Assembly: GCA_026014745.1 (NCBI GenBank)
Contig: JAOZHS010000002.1
Span: forward strand, 806,001 to 870,000
DNA length: 64,000 bases
Reading direction: 5' to 3'
Origin: Candidatus Bathyarchaeota archaeon
GTDB taxonomy: Archaea > Thermoproteota > Bathyarchaeia > Bathyarchaeales > Bathycorpusculaceae
How positions within the stretch are numbered: the first letter of the stretch is position 1; each line of letters opens with the position of its first letter. Shown piece after piece: positions 25,184-34,574 of this stretch. A program made the position numbers and the translations under genes. The notes beneath the pieces are model-generated. The model saw only the letters and a list, made by a program, of their open reading frames with translations. It did no database searches and was not told where the DNA came from.

Positions 25184-27004
25184 TCAAAGTGCAGATTTAC
25201 GGTTGTTAAAGCGGCACATCCACTGCATATACCTTAAAGGAACCATAAATAACTTGGAAAGCGCTCCTAAGCCCGAAACCATAGACTTAAAGTTCCCAAT
25301 ATCAGTCTCGTTTATAGCGCCCAAAAGTGGAGCAGTTGACAAATATGTCACCAAGAAAATTATTAAGCCGCCGAAAAGCGATAATAAATAAGGCAGACTA
25401 ACAAACGTGACAAAAACATAAGCCACGGCCGAAGCAATCAATGAAGATACAAGAATTTTGAAGGAAATCTTGAAGTCAGCATGCACCTTATAGGTTTTCC
25501 AACACCAATAACTAGCCCAAGCAGCATTTATTGCTGTCGAAAAGAAGTTTCCAAGAATACCCGCAACAACTGCATGAACTGGACCGCCAAAGGAGTAAAA
25601 GTAACCAACCGCGACCAATGCAAGAGGCAAACCCACAGCTAGCATAACCAAACTTTGTTTCATGAGTTGGCGGGTTTGCCGAAGACCCGTTTGGAAACTT
25701 GACAAAGTATAGAAGCCAATTACAACAAGCAGGCTAGTCAAGCAGGATAGTGAAAGGAAAAGAGGTGCATAGGGATATTTGGGGACTGGACTTATTGCGG
25801 TTAGGCCTTGCAGAAAGCCAACTTGGGGGAACAACAGATTGATTGCAGGCGTTGACAGCGTTATCAAAAGCAAAGAGGCAGGCACCAGAAGTATGGACAT
25901 ATATTTTACGGCAGAAGAAAAAACTGTCTTGAGAAGTTCGGGTTCACGTTCTGGATTAATTTTTGAAAAGACTGGAAACAGTGTGTTGGAGACGGGTAGA
26001 ATGATGAAGGTTGTTAATATAACAAAGTATGTTGATACATAGTAATTGCCCATCATTTCTTTGCCTGCATAAACCGCCATGGTAAAAGCGAAAACTTGCG
26101 GCAAAACCCCAAAAACAATTGCCGAAACCGTAAGGGGCAACCCATAACTCAGCATAGGCCTCAAAGTTGCCTTGATATTACAGCGACCAGTTTTACATTT
26201 ACCCAAGGGTCTGAACAAAGAAAAATACACAATAAGAATCGCGATGATGCCACCGGCGACAAATGAAGCCATAGCAGCATAAATGGCGCCTAGCACACCA
26301 AACCCAATAACAATCAAGAGCGGACCTAAAGCGGTTTTTACGAGCGCCTGAAGAATCAGGGTTAAACTGTTAAGTTTCATTCGCTCAAACCCAAGGAAAA
26401 TGCCGCTACCGGCAGCGAAAAGTGCACCTCCAAATATTGAAAAAGACATCACCGATATGTAGAAAGAAAGCTCTGAAACGTCGCTAGGGCTGAGCAAGTA
26501 AGCTAACGGTTGCGCAACTGCAAAGCAAACCACGGACAAAACGATGCCACTAATGAGCTCGAAGAGCACACCGGCGTAAATTAGGTCATGTGCATCATAG
26601 TCTTTGCCAGTGGCTCTTAAGCGAGCTATCTGCTGAGTTAATGCAGAATTCACACCCCAGTCCCTAAAGAAACCGATAATAGTTGAAGGAATGAGAGCCA
26701 TCCCGTATAAGCCGACTTGATCAGCGTTAAGCAACGCAGCCAAAACAAAGGTGCCAATAGCCATTATAATTGATGACCCAGCGACACCTATCATAAGCTG
26801 TAAACTACTTGTCGCTGAAGACTTACCTATCGCTAAAGCCTTATCCAAGCCACACCATGACCAAACGTTTCGGTTTATAGAATTAATCTGATTTTTATAC
26901 GCTTTGTGTATTCCCAATATATTCCAAAGGTTAACATACAATCGTTCGAATATACTGCAACCGAGAATGCAATAGCATTCGCTAGCAACTAATAAAATTG
27001 CCAA
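25184..27004 (-). CDS. Oligosaccharide flippase (Wzx/MATE-type)
   Basis: A 606-residue membrane protein with about 14 hydrophobic helices in the polysaccharide-biosynthesis flippase (MOP) fold. Typical features: an opening helix 'SSLQLMIGVAGSSIIMAIGTF', 'RDWGVNSALTQQIARLRATG' after helix 2, and paired helices throughout. It would flip lipid-linked glycan across the membrane. The first ~52 residues are not membrane-like and look unrelated to the family, so the real start may be TTG 26848 (LDKALAIGKSSA). Neighbours are the archaeosortase downstream and an unknown membrane protein upstream. Confidence 0.88.
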   Translation of the reverse strand: MAILLVASECYCILGCSIFERLYVNLWNILGIHKAYKNQINSINRNVWSWCGLDKALAIGKSSATSSLQLMIGVAGSSIIMAIGTFVLAALLNADQVGLYGMALIPSTIIGFFRDWGVNSALTQQIARLRATGKDYDAHDLIYAGVLFELISGIVLSVVCFAVAQPLAYLLSPSDVSELSFYISVMSFSIFGGALFAAGSGIFLGFERMKLNSLTLILQALVKTALGPLLIVIGFGVLGAIYAAMASFVAGGIIAILIVYFSLFRPLGKCKTGRCNIKATLRPMLSYGLPLTVSAIVFGVLPQVFAFTMAVYAGKEMMGNYYVSTYFVILTTFIILPVSNTLFPVFSKINPEREPELLKTVFSSAVKYMSILLVPASLLLITLSTPAINLLFPQVGFLQGLTAISPVPKYPYAPLFLSLSCLTSLLVVIGFYTLSSFQTGLRQTRQLMKQSLVMLAVGLPLALVAVGYFYSFGGPVHAVVAGILGNFFSTAINAAWASYWCWKTYKVHADFKISFKILVSSLIASAVAYVFVTFVSLPYLLSLFGGLIIFLVTYLSTAPLLGAINETDIGNFKSMVSGLGALSKLFMVPLRYMQWMCRFNNRKSAL

Positions 27005-27134
27005 AAAGCCTGTTTAAGCCAGCCAAGAGGAAGAAACAAAATAGCTCTTGATTCTGGTCTACCTTTATCTATTTTAAAAACAGCGGTTTTTAAAAATAAC
27101 GCCAAACTTCAAGCAGACATTTTTTTGTGATGAC

Positions 27135-28502
27135 TTAATTTGTCGTGGGCTTTTGGATGTTATAAATTAAGAACAGTTTTCGGTGTCCAGTTGCGCATTC
27201 AGGGATAATATCAGTTACTTTTATTTCGCCTAACCAATCAGCCACTGTCTTAAACCCTGATTTTGTTAGGTAAAAGGTTAAGTCGTAGTCTTTCGAAGTT
27301 GCAGGAGACGATGGGTCAAAGATTTTAGTGATGTACTCTACAGAGGCAACATCGGATTCAAGCGTTGACTCGGATGTTTTACAAACTTCGACGAATTCTA
27401 AGAAGCCAACGGTTACGTCTCCGCCATCAGTATAACCTTCAATTCGGTAGGAGGGAGATTGTGGAATTTCAGCAGGAACAAGCAGCACAGTATCGCCAGA
27501 TTTCTTAAAATGCGTAAGAGAATCAGAAGGAACATTGATTTCAAAAGCAGTAGGTTGGCTATCGGCGTTTTCCGCAGGTAGAGCAGACAAATCCTCGCTT
27601 TCGGGAATTTCAATTGACTCTTGAGGAGGAGGCGAAACTTCAGGAGGCTGAGAGACCGCTGTGGACGTTAATTCTGGAAGAGGCGAAAGGGTAAGGGGTG
27701 CGTTAGGAATGACTTTTGGAATTACAAAGTCCACATCATTAATCATTTGATATTCTATCGTTATAGTTTTGTTTTCCTGATTTACAGTTTCATTTTGAAT
27801 GATAACGGGTTTGCCAGTTACTTTTGCCAAAGCACAAGCTATTGCGCTTGAAAAAAGACAACCCATTTGAGTATGTATGTGAGGGTAGTCCACCGAAGTT
27901 TTTTTGCAGATACTCTCGAAAACAGTGTCAGTAATTATTGCCGAGACTGTATTCCCACTATAGGATAGCTCAATAGTCTTAGCTACTTCAAGATTATCTA
28001 CAAGAAGCTTAGGAAGTGCATCCGCAAATTGTTTTAAATCCAGTCTTGTAAAAGAAGTGTTTAATTCTTTCTCAAATAATTGAGAAAGCTCAAAGCCTGA
28101 GGGAGTAATAAACAACCCGTCCTTATTAGGGTGGGGTGAAGTCACATCCGCTATAGGCGTTGATGGCGTTTGGCTCTTCCCAGAAATAAAAATTAAGCTT
28201 GATTCTGAATTGTCCAAATTCTTGGGGGGGAGATAAATTCCTTTTTCTGCAGAACCGAAATCAGAAAGTACACGTTCAATATTTTGATTATTGCAATTGG
28301 CCATTGATTCGGCAAGCGTTAATGGCAAGTGTTTAACTGGGGTTAAATAAAAAAGTATGGCGCCCCAAAAGGCGACGGCTGTTCCCAAAATCGCTAAGAA
28401 AGATGAGCCTGAAAATGCGGAAACGACAACTATCATTATGCCTAAAGTGATTAGGAGATATTTGCTTATTTGGTTCAGGGTCCATTTTTTTTGTTTAGGC
28501 AT
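27135..28502 (-). CDS. Membrane-anchored protein of unknown function in glycan island
   Basis: A 455-residue protein with two N-terminal membrane helices (about 11-32 and 34-56), a mostly cytoplasmic alpha/beta region (150-260) with the conserved-looking CLFSSAIACALAKVTGKPV, a Pro/Ser/Glu-rich linker (280-335) and a C-terminal alpha/beta domain ending in 'TDIIPECATGHRKLFLIYN'. The alpha/beta region resembles small ligand-binding domains (such as V4R-like), but I could not place it with confidence. Its place between flippase and epimerase suggests a regulatory or assembly role in surface glycan export. Confidence 0.6.
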   Translation of the reverse strand: MPKQKKWTLNQISKYLLITLGIMIVVVSAFSGSSFLAILGTAVAFWGAILFYLTPVKHLPLTLAESMANCNNQNIERVLSDFGSAEKGIYLPPKNLDNSESSLIFISGKSQTPSTPIADVTSPHPNKDGLFITPSGFELSQLFEKELNTSFTRLDLKQFADALPKLLVDNLEVAKTIELSYSGNTVSAIITDTVFESICKKTSVDYPHIHTQMGCLFSSAIACALAKVTGKPVIIQNETVNQENKTITIEYQMINDVDFVIPKVIPNAPLTLSPLPELTSTAVSQPPEVSPPPQESIEIPESEDLSALPAENADSQPTAFEINVPSDSLTHFKKSGDTVLLVPAEIPQSPSYRIEGYTDGGDVTVGFLEFVEVCKTSESTLESDVASVEYITKIFDPSSPATSKDYDLTFYLTKSGFKTVADWLGEIKVTDIIPECATGHRKLFLIYNIQKPTTN

Positions 28503-28651
28503 ATTCCCATACCTTTTCGTAACTTCTTTATTACAGTTTTCTCCTGATTTAAAGGGGTAGTTCTAAAATTGACTTATTGCAACAACCGATAACAAGAGCA
28601 ATTAACGCAAGAAGAATTCTTTTTTACACCATTCACAAGAAAGAGGAAAAA

Positions 28652-29611
28652 TTAACTGCTAAGCAAACCATTCCAACTTAGCAAGTCCCTGAGCCCGCGA
28701 GGCAGCAAAAATTGTGGTTTGTAACCTAAAAGCTCATTTGCCTTAGAAATATTGGCGTAGCTGCATCGAATTTCGCCTGGTCGGTACGGTAAATAAGATA
28801 TTTGGGAGTTTGCCCCCGTCAATCTCAACATAGTTTGCGCAAGCTCCTCGATCGAGGTCGCTACACCTGATCCAACATTGAAAATCTCGCCGAGTACTGT
28901 AGAACTTTCATACGCTAGCACAATTGAATTCACTATGTCTTCAACGTAGACGAAGTCTCTAGTTTGCGAGCCATCACCATAGATGACTAGTGACTGCTTT
29001 GATTTGATGCGGTCCATGAACTTGGTGATGACGCCACTGTAATCATTTAATCCTTGCCGAGCCCCATAGACATTAAAAAATCGCAGAACAACTGAATTCA
29101 ACAGATGCTCAGCGTTAAGCCGAAGGCACTCCTTCTCGATGACCCGTTTGGATTCAGCGTAAGGCGAAATAGGATTTGTCGGATGATGTTCATCTAAGGG
29201 TAAATAGGTGGGGTCACCATAAACTGCGCAGGAAGAAACAAAAACAAATTTCTTAACCGAATGGCTAACGCATTCCTCCAGCAAAATACGGGAGCCATCG
29301 ATATTGACTTTATTGTTGAAATCTGGGTCTGCAACAGAAAATGGTACACTTGTTTGGGCAGCAAGATGAATAACGCAATCAGCATCAGTGACACATTGTT
29401 TAACAGTCATTTGATCCGTTATGTCGCCTTTAACAAAATCAACTAAACCGGACCTCAGAACAGAACTAAGGTTCTCTAATTTACCAGTATACAAGTTGTC
29501 CAAAATTACAACTCGATAACCAAGTTCCACTAATCTAGAAACAAGATGACTGCCAATAAAACCAGCACCACCAGTCACCAAAATGGTGCTATCTTTAGTT
29601 GAGTTTTTCAT
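28652..29611 (-). CDS. NAD-dependent nucleotide-sugar epimerase (GalE-like SDR)
   Basis: A 319-residue extended short-chain dehydrogenase. It has the Rossmann motif GGAGFIGSHL at residues 14-23, the catalytic Tyr-Lys pair in SPYAESKRVIEKE near 150 and the catalytic Ser/Thr in VFVSSCAVYGDP near 125. The family interconverts or dehydrates NDP-sugars; UDP-glucose/UDP-GlcNAc 4-epimerase is the likeliest, but 4,6-dehydratase cannot be excluded. It would supply sugar donors to the neighbouring glycosyltransferases. The protein is near family length. Confidence 0.92.
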   Translation of the reverse strand: MKNSTKDSTILVTGGAGFIGSHLVSRLVELGYRVVILDNLYTGKLENLSSVLRSGLVDFVKGDITDQMTVKQCVTDADCVIHLAAQTSVPFSVADPDFNNKVNIDGSRILLEECVSHSVKKFVFVSSCAVYGDPTYLPLDEHHPTNPISPYAESKRVIEKECLRLNAEHLLNSVVLRFFNVYGARQGLNDYSGVITKFMDRIKSKQSLVIYGDGSQTRDFVYVEDIVNSIVLAYESSTVLGEIFNVGSGVATSIEELAQTMLRLTGANSQISYLPYRPGEIRCSYANISKANELLGYKPQFLLPRGLRDLLSWNGLLSS

Positions 29612-29745
29612 TTTAGAGCCTAACCCGAGATAACTAAGTTTTAGCTATTTCTGGAATTACTTAATTATTATGTTTTTCTTCGCCCTACTTGCGGTATAAG
29701 GTCTCAGACAAATCGAGAACTGTACTTATGTTGAACAGTAGTAGT

Positions 29746-29814
29746 GTAACGCACTAAAACAGAAAAGGATTATTTATCGCACACCTTATGACTCGATAAA
29801 TCAGGTTGCGTTAC
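29746..29814 (+). promoter_or_regulatory. Nested inverted repeats in the leader of the secreted glycosidase gene
   Basis: Two perfect 8-bp inverted repeats are nested. The outer pair is GTAACGCA (29746-29753) with TGCGTTAC (29807-29814); the inner pair is ATTTATCG (29772-29779) with CGATAAAT (29794-29801). The outer right arm ends 1 nt before ATG 29816, so in RNA it would occupy the ribosome-binding region. It could act as a translation-control hairpin or as paired operator sites. Confidence 0.45.
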
Positions 29815-29815
29815 C

Positions 29816-30853
29816 ATGGACAGATTTAAGAAATTATTCTTAATCACTTTAGTCTTGGTAATGGCTTGTCCAATAAGTCAAATTTCGTGGGCGTCTGCCC
29901 AAACATCGACGAGTAGCCAAATTTCTACACATGGGACAATAGTAACCAACACCGGAGGGAGCATCATTGTTCCAACAGTACAAGTACATACAGGCACCCT
30001 TGCTGTCCATCTAATAAACAATCAAAACGTTATGTACTCTTCTTGGAGCGTCGCACGCCCATACGTGAAGTACGCGCTAGTTCAAGGGGGAGGAAATCTA
30101 TCGGAAGATGGAAGTATTACTCCAGTTTTCTACAACGATGTAAGCTTGGGGTCGCTCGAAAACTATTTCGCACTTGCACAGAGTTACAACGTCAACCTTA
30201 TTCTAGATTTAGCTATTGTCAACCTTCAAAATGTAAGTGACCAAGCAATACTGAACTTATTAACGAAACTATCAGCCATAGCTGGCGGTCATACGCTCAT
30301 CTTTGACATCGGGTGGGAGTACAACTTCCCTAATTACATGACCCCGTGGGGTGATGATAAAGGCCACTCATTCTATATTCCGCCAGATGTTTACAACACC
30401 AAAATGGCTCTTGTCCATACCTATATACAGCAAAACCACTTAGACAATCTTCTGCTAGCCAGCCACGCTAACATGTTAATTAGCACAGAGAAAGCTGGAG
30501 AATGGCATAGCAACCCAAACTTTGATGGAATTGTAGAATACTTGGACGGGATGCGCCAGGCAGATGTTGTAGGTTTCTCTCACTATAACGACAACCTTAA
30601 CCAAAGCTGGAGTCGGGCTCAAGCAATCTACAATATGATAGGCACATCAAAGCCCTGCATATTCTTCGAGTATGCACCAACAAGCCCATGGCAAACAGGT
30701 CTAATAGTTACGCCTCAATTTGTGAACGACTCATATGCTATGTTAAAAACATACACGTTCATCAAAGGCATGATTTGGTATTTTGGACCTTACTGCACGA
30801 ATGAAACCTTAGTAGCCATAAGTCAAAACGCGAAGATATTTGAAGGCGTATAA
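29816..30853 (+). CDS. Secreted TIM-barrel glycosidase-like protein
   Basis: A 345-residue exported protein with a signal peptide (KLFLITLVLVMACPISQISW) and no C-terminal anchor. The ~270-residue core has the alternating helix/strand pattern of a TIM barrel, with strand motifs 'VNLILDLAIVN' and 'HTLIFDIGWEYNF' (candidate acid/base Glu) and 'KPCIFFEYAP' (candidate nucleophile Glu). Two Glu on strands 4 and 7 are the clan A glycoside hydrolase arrangement. It is the only plus-strand gene in the glycan island, suggesting independent regulation. Surface-polysaccharide trimming is inferred. Confidence 0.6.
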   Translation: MDRFKKLFLITLVLVMACPISQISWASAQTSTSSQISTHGTIVTNTGGSIIVPTVQVHTGTLAVHLINNQNVMYSSWSVARPYVKYALVQGGGNLSEDGSITPVFYNDVSLGSLENYFALAQSYNVNLILDLAIVNLQNVSDQAILNLLTKLSAIAGGHTLIFDIGWEYNFPNYMTPWGDDKGHSFYIPPDVYNTKMALVHTYIQQNHLDNLLLASHANMLISTEKAGEWHSNPNFDGIVEYLDGMRQADVVGFSHYNDNLNQSWSRAQAIYNMIGTSKPCIFFEYAPTSPWQTGLIVTPQFVNDSYAMLKTYTFIKGMIWYFGPYCTNETLVAISQNAKIFEGV

Positions 30854-30992
30854 AGAGGCTAAGATAATTTAAGATAAAAAAACAAGCAACGCAGCAATAA
30901 AACATGGATTACCATTAAATGCGCAAGAGTATTTTGAGAGATAGCGTTTTTCTAAGGACTGCGCATACACAAAGCAATTACGCATAGCAGAA

Positions 30993-31604
30993 TTAGAGAT
31001 GTGCCAGACTATAATATTGAATAATTAGCGCTATTACGGAAAAGATTACAGTCAGCCCAAGTAAACTTAGCATCAGGGGCACTAACGTTATCCCCCATGG
31101 CGAGTAATTTAAAAACAGACACACCAGCGGAGCTATAACTAAGCTAATGGCAATACTGAGCGCAACTTGTTCGGTTCTTTTTAAGGTAGTTTCAGAAGAG
31201 CTTTTGTTTTCGCCTCTTTCAAGATGTAACGCCTTAACGCAAGCAAACCCAGGTAAAAAGGAAATAATTAGAATACCCAACCCATACCGAAGATACACAA
31301 CAAGGAAGAAATCGCTAGGTATAAATGCAACTATTGTTGCGACCATAGATAGCAGAATGGTCACCCAAAACCATGTTGCGTTCTCCGATAAAAAATGGTC
31401 CCATAATGTAAGAAATCGGCCCTTTTTCTGATCGAAAAATATTTCTCTCTCATTTTCAATGATCTCGAACATAATTTCATCTGAAATTGAGTATTTCAGC
31501 TTCATTATGTCTAAAAGTTGCTGAACTGTAGCGGGCTTTTCAGCTTTAACAAAGTGAAGCATTAGTTTCTTTATTTGTTCTCTATCGTTCACAGATTCAG
31601 GCAT
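30993..31604 (-). CDS. DUF1616-type membrane protein (helical N-domain plus transmembrane part)
   Basis: A 203-residue protein. The first ~60 residues are helical and resemble a small winged-helix or effector domain (REQIKKLMLHFVKAEKPATVQ). Four membrane helices follow (about 73-90, 98-118, 145-165, 172-198). The motif 'YLRYGLGILIISFLPGFACVKALHLER' (here in part) and 'NYSPWGITLVPL' are those of DUF1616. Full-length DUF1616 proteins continue into an exported beta domain; here that domain appears as a separate gene at 39926-40513. Confidence 0.7.
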   Translation of the reverse strand: MPESVNDREQIKKLMLHFVKAEKPATVQQLLDIMKLKYSISDEIMFEIIENEREIFFDQKKGRFLTLWDHFLSENATWFWVTILLSMVATIVAFIPSDFFLVVYLRYGLGILIISFLPGFACVKALHLERGENKSSSETTLKRTEQVALSIAISLVIAPLVCLFLNYSPWGITLVPLMLSLLGLTVIFSVIALIIQYYSLAHL

Positions 31605-31617
31605 TTCATCATCTACG

Positions 31618-31851
31618 TTAGGTAATATTTGCGATAAAGCTTATGACTCTAAAGATAAACACCACCGAGAATACGATGCTCAACAGCAGCGCTAAGTATC
31701 TCAGTCTTCTTTTGTTTATTGTAAGATTGATACTACGGTAGTATGGAGATAACAGTTCTGATAGTGCAAGAATCACAATAGCACTTACCGCTATTAAGAC
31801 ACTAAAGTCAGTAAAATCTAATGGTGGAATTTGGATAGTAATTTCCCTCAC
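31618..31851 (-). CDS. Small two-helix membrane protein
   Basis: A 77-residue protein with two membrane helices (about 18-36 and 50-72) separated by a polar, basic loop (YYRSINLTINKRRLRYL). It lies 13 bp upstream of the DUF1616-like gene and is probably co-transcribed. No family was recognised; it could be a partner of the DUF1616 membrane domain. Confidence 0.6.
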   Translation of the reverse strand: MREITIQIPPLDFTDFSVLIAVSAIVILALSELLSPYYRSINLTINKRRLRYLALLLSIVFSVVFIFRVISFIANIT

Positions 31852-32028
31852 ATAATCTTACATGCAATGCATGTGAAACTTATTCCAAGCATACTTTTCA
31901 ATACTTCAAGGGGCTCTAACCAACTACGACAATACAACCTTATCGCAGCGCCAATTTTCAACATCTAAATAATTACCAGTCTCTCGATAGAAGTATCAAA
32001 TATATTCCGTTGCTTAATCGCCAATTGC

Positions 32029-33192
32029 TTAAACCTTTTTTAAACCAGATTTTACCATCAGAAAGCTATCAGCAAAGCTTACATGAGGTTTAAGGAAAAT
32101 TTCAACGGCATCAGGATACCCGCGCACTTTTAAAGTCTTAAAGAAATCTTCCCTTTGGGGAGACTTATAAATGGATTGTTCAGCGACTCGCGGATTTTCC
32201 TTTTTAACCTGATCAAGCGAAATGTTATGTTTTTTTACATTTTCAAGGGTATTAATCAAATCTTTACCTTTTGAATTGTTGATTAAAACTACCGACAAAC
32301 CCCGTTTGTCAAAAAGATTCTTGGGCGCTCCCCAAAAGTCACCAAGCGTGATATCAGATATTCTTGGAACTTTCGCAAAAGGGCAGTTATAGCATGATTC
32401 CCGAAGGTAAATGTTTCTTAAATATCCCACCATGAAAGAATCGCGTCTGTGAAGCTTAAAATACTCTGAATCGTCGGCAAACCGTGCTTTAGAACCGAAG
32501 TTTTCCCAACTAAGACGCTTATCCCGAAAGCTGTATTCTACCAGTCGAGAAGCCTTTTTGAGAGACAAATATGACAAGTATTCTTCAAAAACTAGTTGCG
32601 ATCCAACACCATGACAGATGACATCACACAAATATAGTTTCTGAACACCTTGCGCAGTGCTTTCTTTTTCTACGAGATTTTTCAAGGCGGCAGTTTGGCA
32701 GGGGGTACCACAAAAAAGAGTTGGCCTTTTTTCCTTTAATGAGTTTAAGACATCTAAGTAAGCGTTACCTATTTGACTTTGAACATATTTTGAACCTCTT
32801 AGAAGTGCCAAGTTCTCATCTGTTTCCGCACAGATGTGCCTTAAATTAAAATTTTCATCAAAAGCTGCCCCAAAAACCAAGCCATTATTATCAATAATTT
32901 GCCTTGCCAGCTCCGAAAAGATGCCTCCAGAGGAGCTCTGAAGCCTTAATTCATCATTTTGCGATGAGGCTGCAATAACTTGAGGGACAGAGGGGTTTTC
33001 TTCAGGCAGATTAAGTATAGGACAATAGTGTTGACAAATCCCGCAAAGTGTGCATTTGTTTTTATCAATATTCGGAAGCAAAAAGCCCTCATCATTTAAT
33101 GACGTTGAAATGGCGTGTGATGGACAAGAACTTTGACAAGCATAGCAGCCAGCGCATCTATTCTTGCCTATTTCTTCTATCGCAGGCTTCAA
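32029..33192 (-). CDS. Ferredoxin-FrhB-like (coenzyme F420 hydrogenase beta-type) protein
   Basis: A 387-residue predicted iron-sulfur flavoprotein. The N-terminus holds two [4Fe-4S] clusters: CAGCYACQSSCP near residue 14 and CTLCGICQHYCP near 47. FrhB N- and C-domains follow, with the family motif 'GTPCQTAAL' near 165 and 'CYNCPFAKVPRISDITLGDF' near 265. FrhB relatives transfer electrons between F420H2 or a flavin and a substrate. It overlaps the pyruvyltransferase gene by 4 bp, a pairing repeatedly seen in surface-polysaccharide clusters, so a redox step on a sugar or pyruvate group is inferred. Confidence 0.85.
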   Translation of the reverse strand: MKPAIEEIGKNRCAGCYACQSSCPSHAISTSLNDEGFLLPNIDKNKCTLCGICQHYCPILNLPEENPSVPQVIAASSQNDELRLQSSSGGIFSELARQIIDNNGLVFGAAFDENFNLRHICAETDENLALLRGSKYVQSQIGNAYLDVLNSLKEKRPTLFCGTPCQTAALKNLVEKESTAQGVQKLYLCDVICHGVGSQLVFEEYLSYLSLKKASRLVEYSFRDKRLSWENFGSKARFADDSEYFKLHRRDSFMVGYLRNIYLRESCYNCPFAKVPRISDITLGDFWGAPKNLFDKRGLSVVLINNSKGKDLINTLENVKKHNISLDQVKKENPRVAEQSIYKSPQREDFFKTLKVRGYPDAVEIFLKPHVSFADSFLMVKSGLKKV

Positions 33193-34442
33193 TTCTCCAA
33201 CTCCTTAAGTGTATCGGCCATTGAATCAATTTGAGTTAAGGCCCTTTCCTTGTTGCACTTCACAGCAGACAGGATCCGTGCAATAATATTCTCGTAGTTA
33301 TCAAGTAAATAATTGACGCGCCCAGAGAGTATATTTACGACTTCACCTGAATCCCAAAGACTGGGAATATCTGCATCTATAACAAGTTCGTCTAAATTGA
33401 GACCTCTTTTAATAACCCCATCGAATTTATCGCTGGAAGATATTGATAAGGCGGGCTTACCCATTTGCAAAGTTGAGACCGCAGCGTGCATCCTACCAGT
33501 TATTGTGAACAAACCATTTCCGAGAATGCTTCGCGCTTCGCTCGGCAAGAGAACATCATTTATGAAGACAAATCTGTCTTGAAGGCTTTTTTCCATTCTT
33601 TCTTTAATTTGAGCTATTATTTTTCGGTCATCATGGCTCGCAGTCAAAACGTGAGGCAACAGTACTAATTTGTAGCTTTCCAAACGAGTCATTGTAGCGA
33701 CATTCTCCAAAATACGCACCCAACAGCGGACATAATTCTCGCGCTTAGAAGTGTAAAAATGGCTTAGACCCGAGACAACTATCGTTACATATGAGTTGCT
33801 TTTTATTCCGTATTTTTTAAGAGGCGCATTCATCCAATTTAGGTTTGATTGTTTAGGTAAATCTAAAAAAGCAAGGTCCCTTGTTTCAATAACATTCTGG
33901 CAATGGAGAACGTTAAGCGCATAATTATATGACGCTCGGTCCCTTGCATAGATATGGCATTTACTTAACAGCGGTCCGACAATTAACTTGCGCCAAGAGT
34001 AGAAAGGACCTATCGTTTGACCAGCAAAAAACACAGGAGTTCGGGAAGATAATAAGCGTACTTTGGCTAAATTCAAAGCTATGTCACCGCCGTAATAATA
34101 CTCGCCCAGATTATCACCGCCGACATCAATAACACAGGTTGGAGTTAATGAAAGGATATTTATGGCTGACAAGAAGGCGCCCCTAACTTCCTTCATCGCT
34201 TCTTTGAGTTTTTGACCTTTATGATGAACCCTCTTCGTTGGCATCCAAAGGATTTTTGGTGTGTTGCCTGTTTCATCGGTTAGCCGTTTAATATCATTTT
34301 CTTTTAAAGCATCAACTATAAAAGAAATATTTGGACCCATCTTTTTAGAAAGATAATAAATTAGATTTATGCACATCATCGCCGAACCATAGTTTTGTGT
34401 GTCATTAGCACTTAAGATAACAATTTTTACCAATTGAGCCAC
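33189..34442 (-). CDS. Polysaccharide pyruvyl transferase family protein
   Basis: A 417-residue protein with the GT-B-like fold of the polysaccharide pyruvyltransferase family (CsaB/WcaK type). Visible features: 'NDTQNYGSAMMCINLIYYL' at the start, 'VIDVGGDNLGEYY' near residue 108, 'FAGQTIGPF' near 140, 'DLAFLDLP' near 190, and 'TGRMHAAVSTLQMGKPALSI' near 320 with the conserved His. It would ketalise a sugar with pyruvate from phosphoenolpyruvate, giving the glycan negative charge and often a protein-binding epitope. It is translationally coupled to the FrhB-like gene. Confidence 0.87.
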   Translation of the reverse strand: MAQLVKIVILSANDTQNYGSAMMCINLIYYLSKKMGPNISFIVDALKENDIKRLTDETGNTPKILWMPTKRVHHKGQKLKEAMKEVRGAFLSAINILSLTPTCVIDVGGDNLGEYYYGGDIALNLAKVRLLSSRTPVFFAGQTIGPFYSWRKLIVGPLLSKCHIYARDRASYNYALNVLHCQNVIETRDLAFLDLPKQSNLNWMNAPLKKYGIKSNSYVTIVVSGLSHFYTSKRENYVRCWVRILENVATMTRLESYKLVLLPHVLTASHDDRKIIAQIKERMEKSLQDRFVFINDVLLPSEARSILGNGLFTITGRMHAAVSTLQMGKPALSISSSDKFDGVIKRGLNLDELVIDADIPSLWDSGEVVNILSGRVNYLLDNYENIIARILSAVKCNKERALTQIDSMADTLKELEN

Positions 34443-34574
34443 CTTAGCGTGTTTTGTAAAGTTTATTTTATTTTGATCTTTTGAGATTATCCGAAAATTG
34501 AAGAGGGCAAAATGGCTTTTGGATACACAACAATACTGAGGACGAACATATTGTTTTTAAAAGCTATACAAGAA

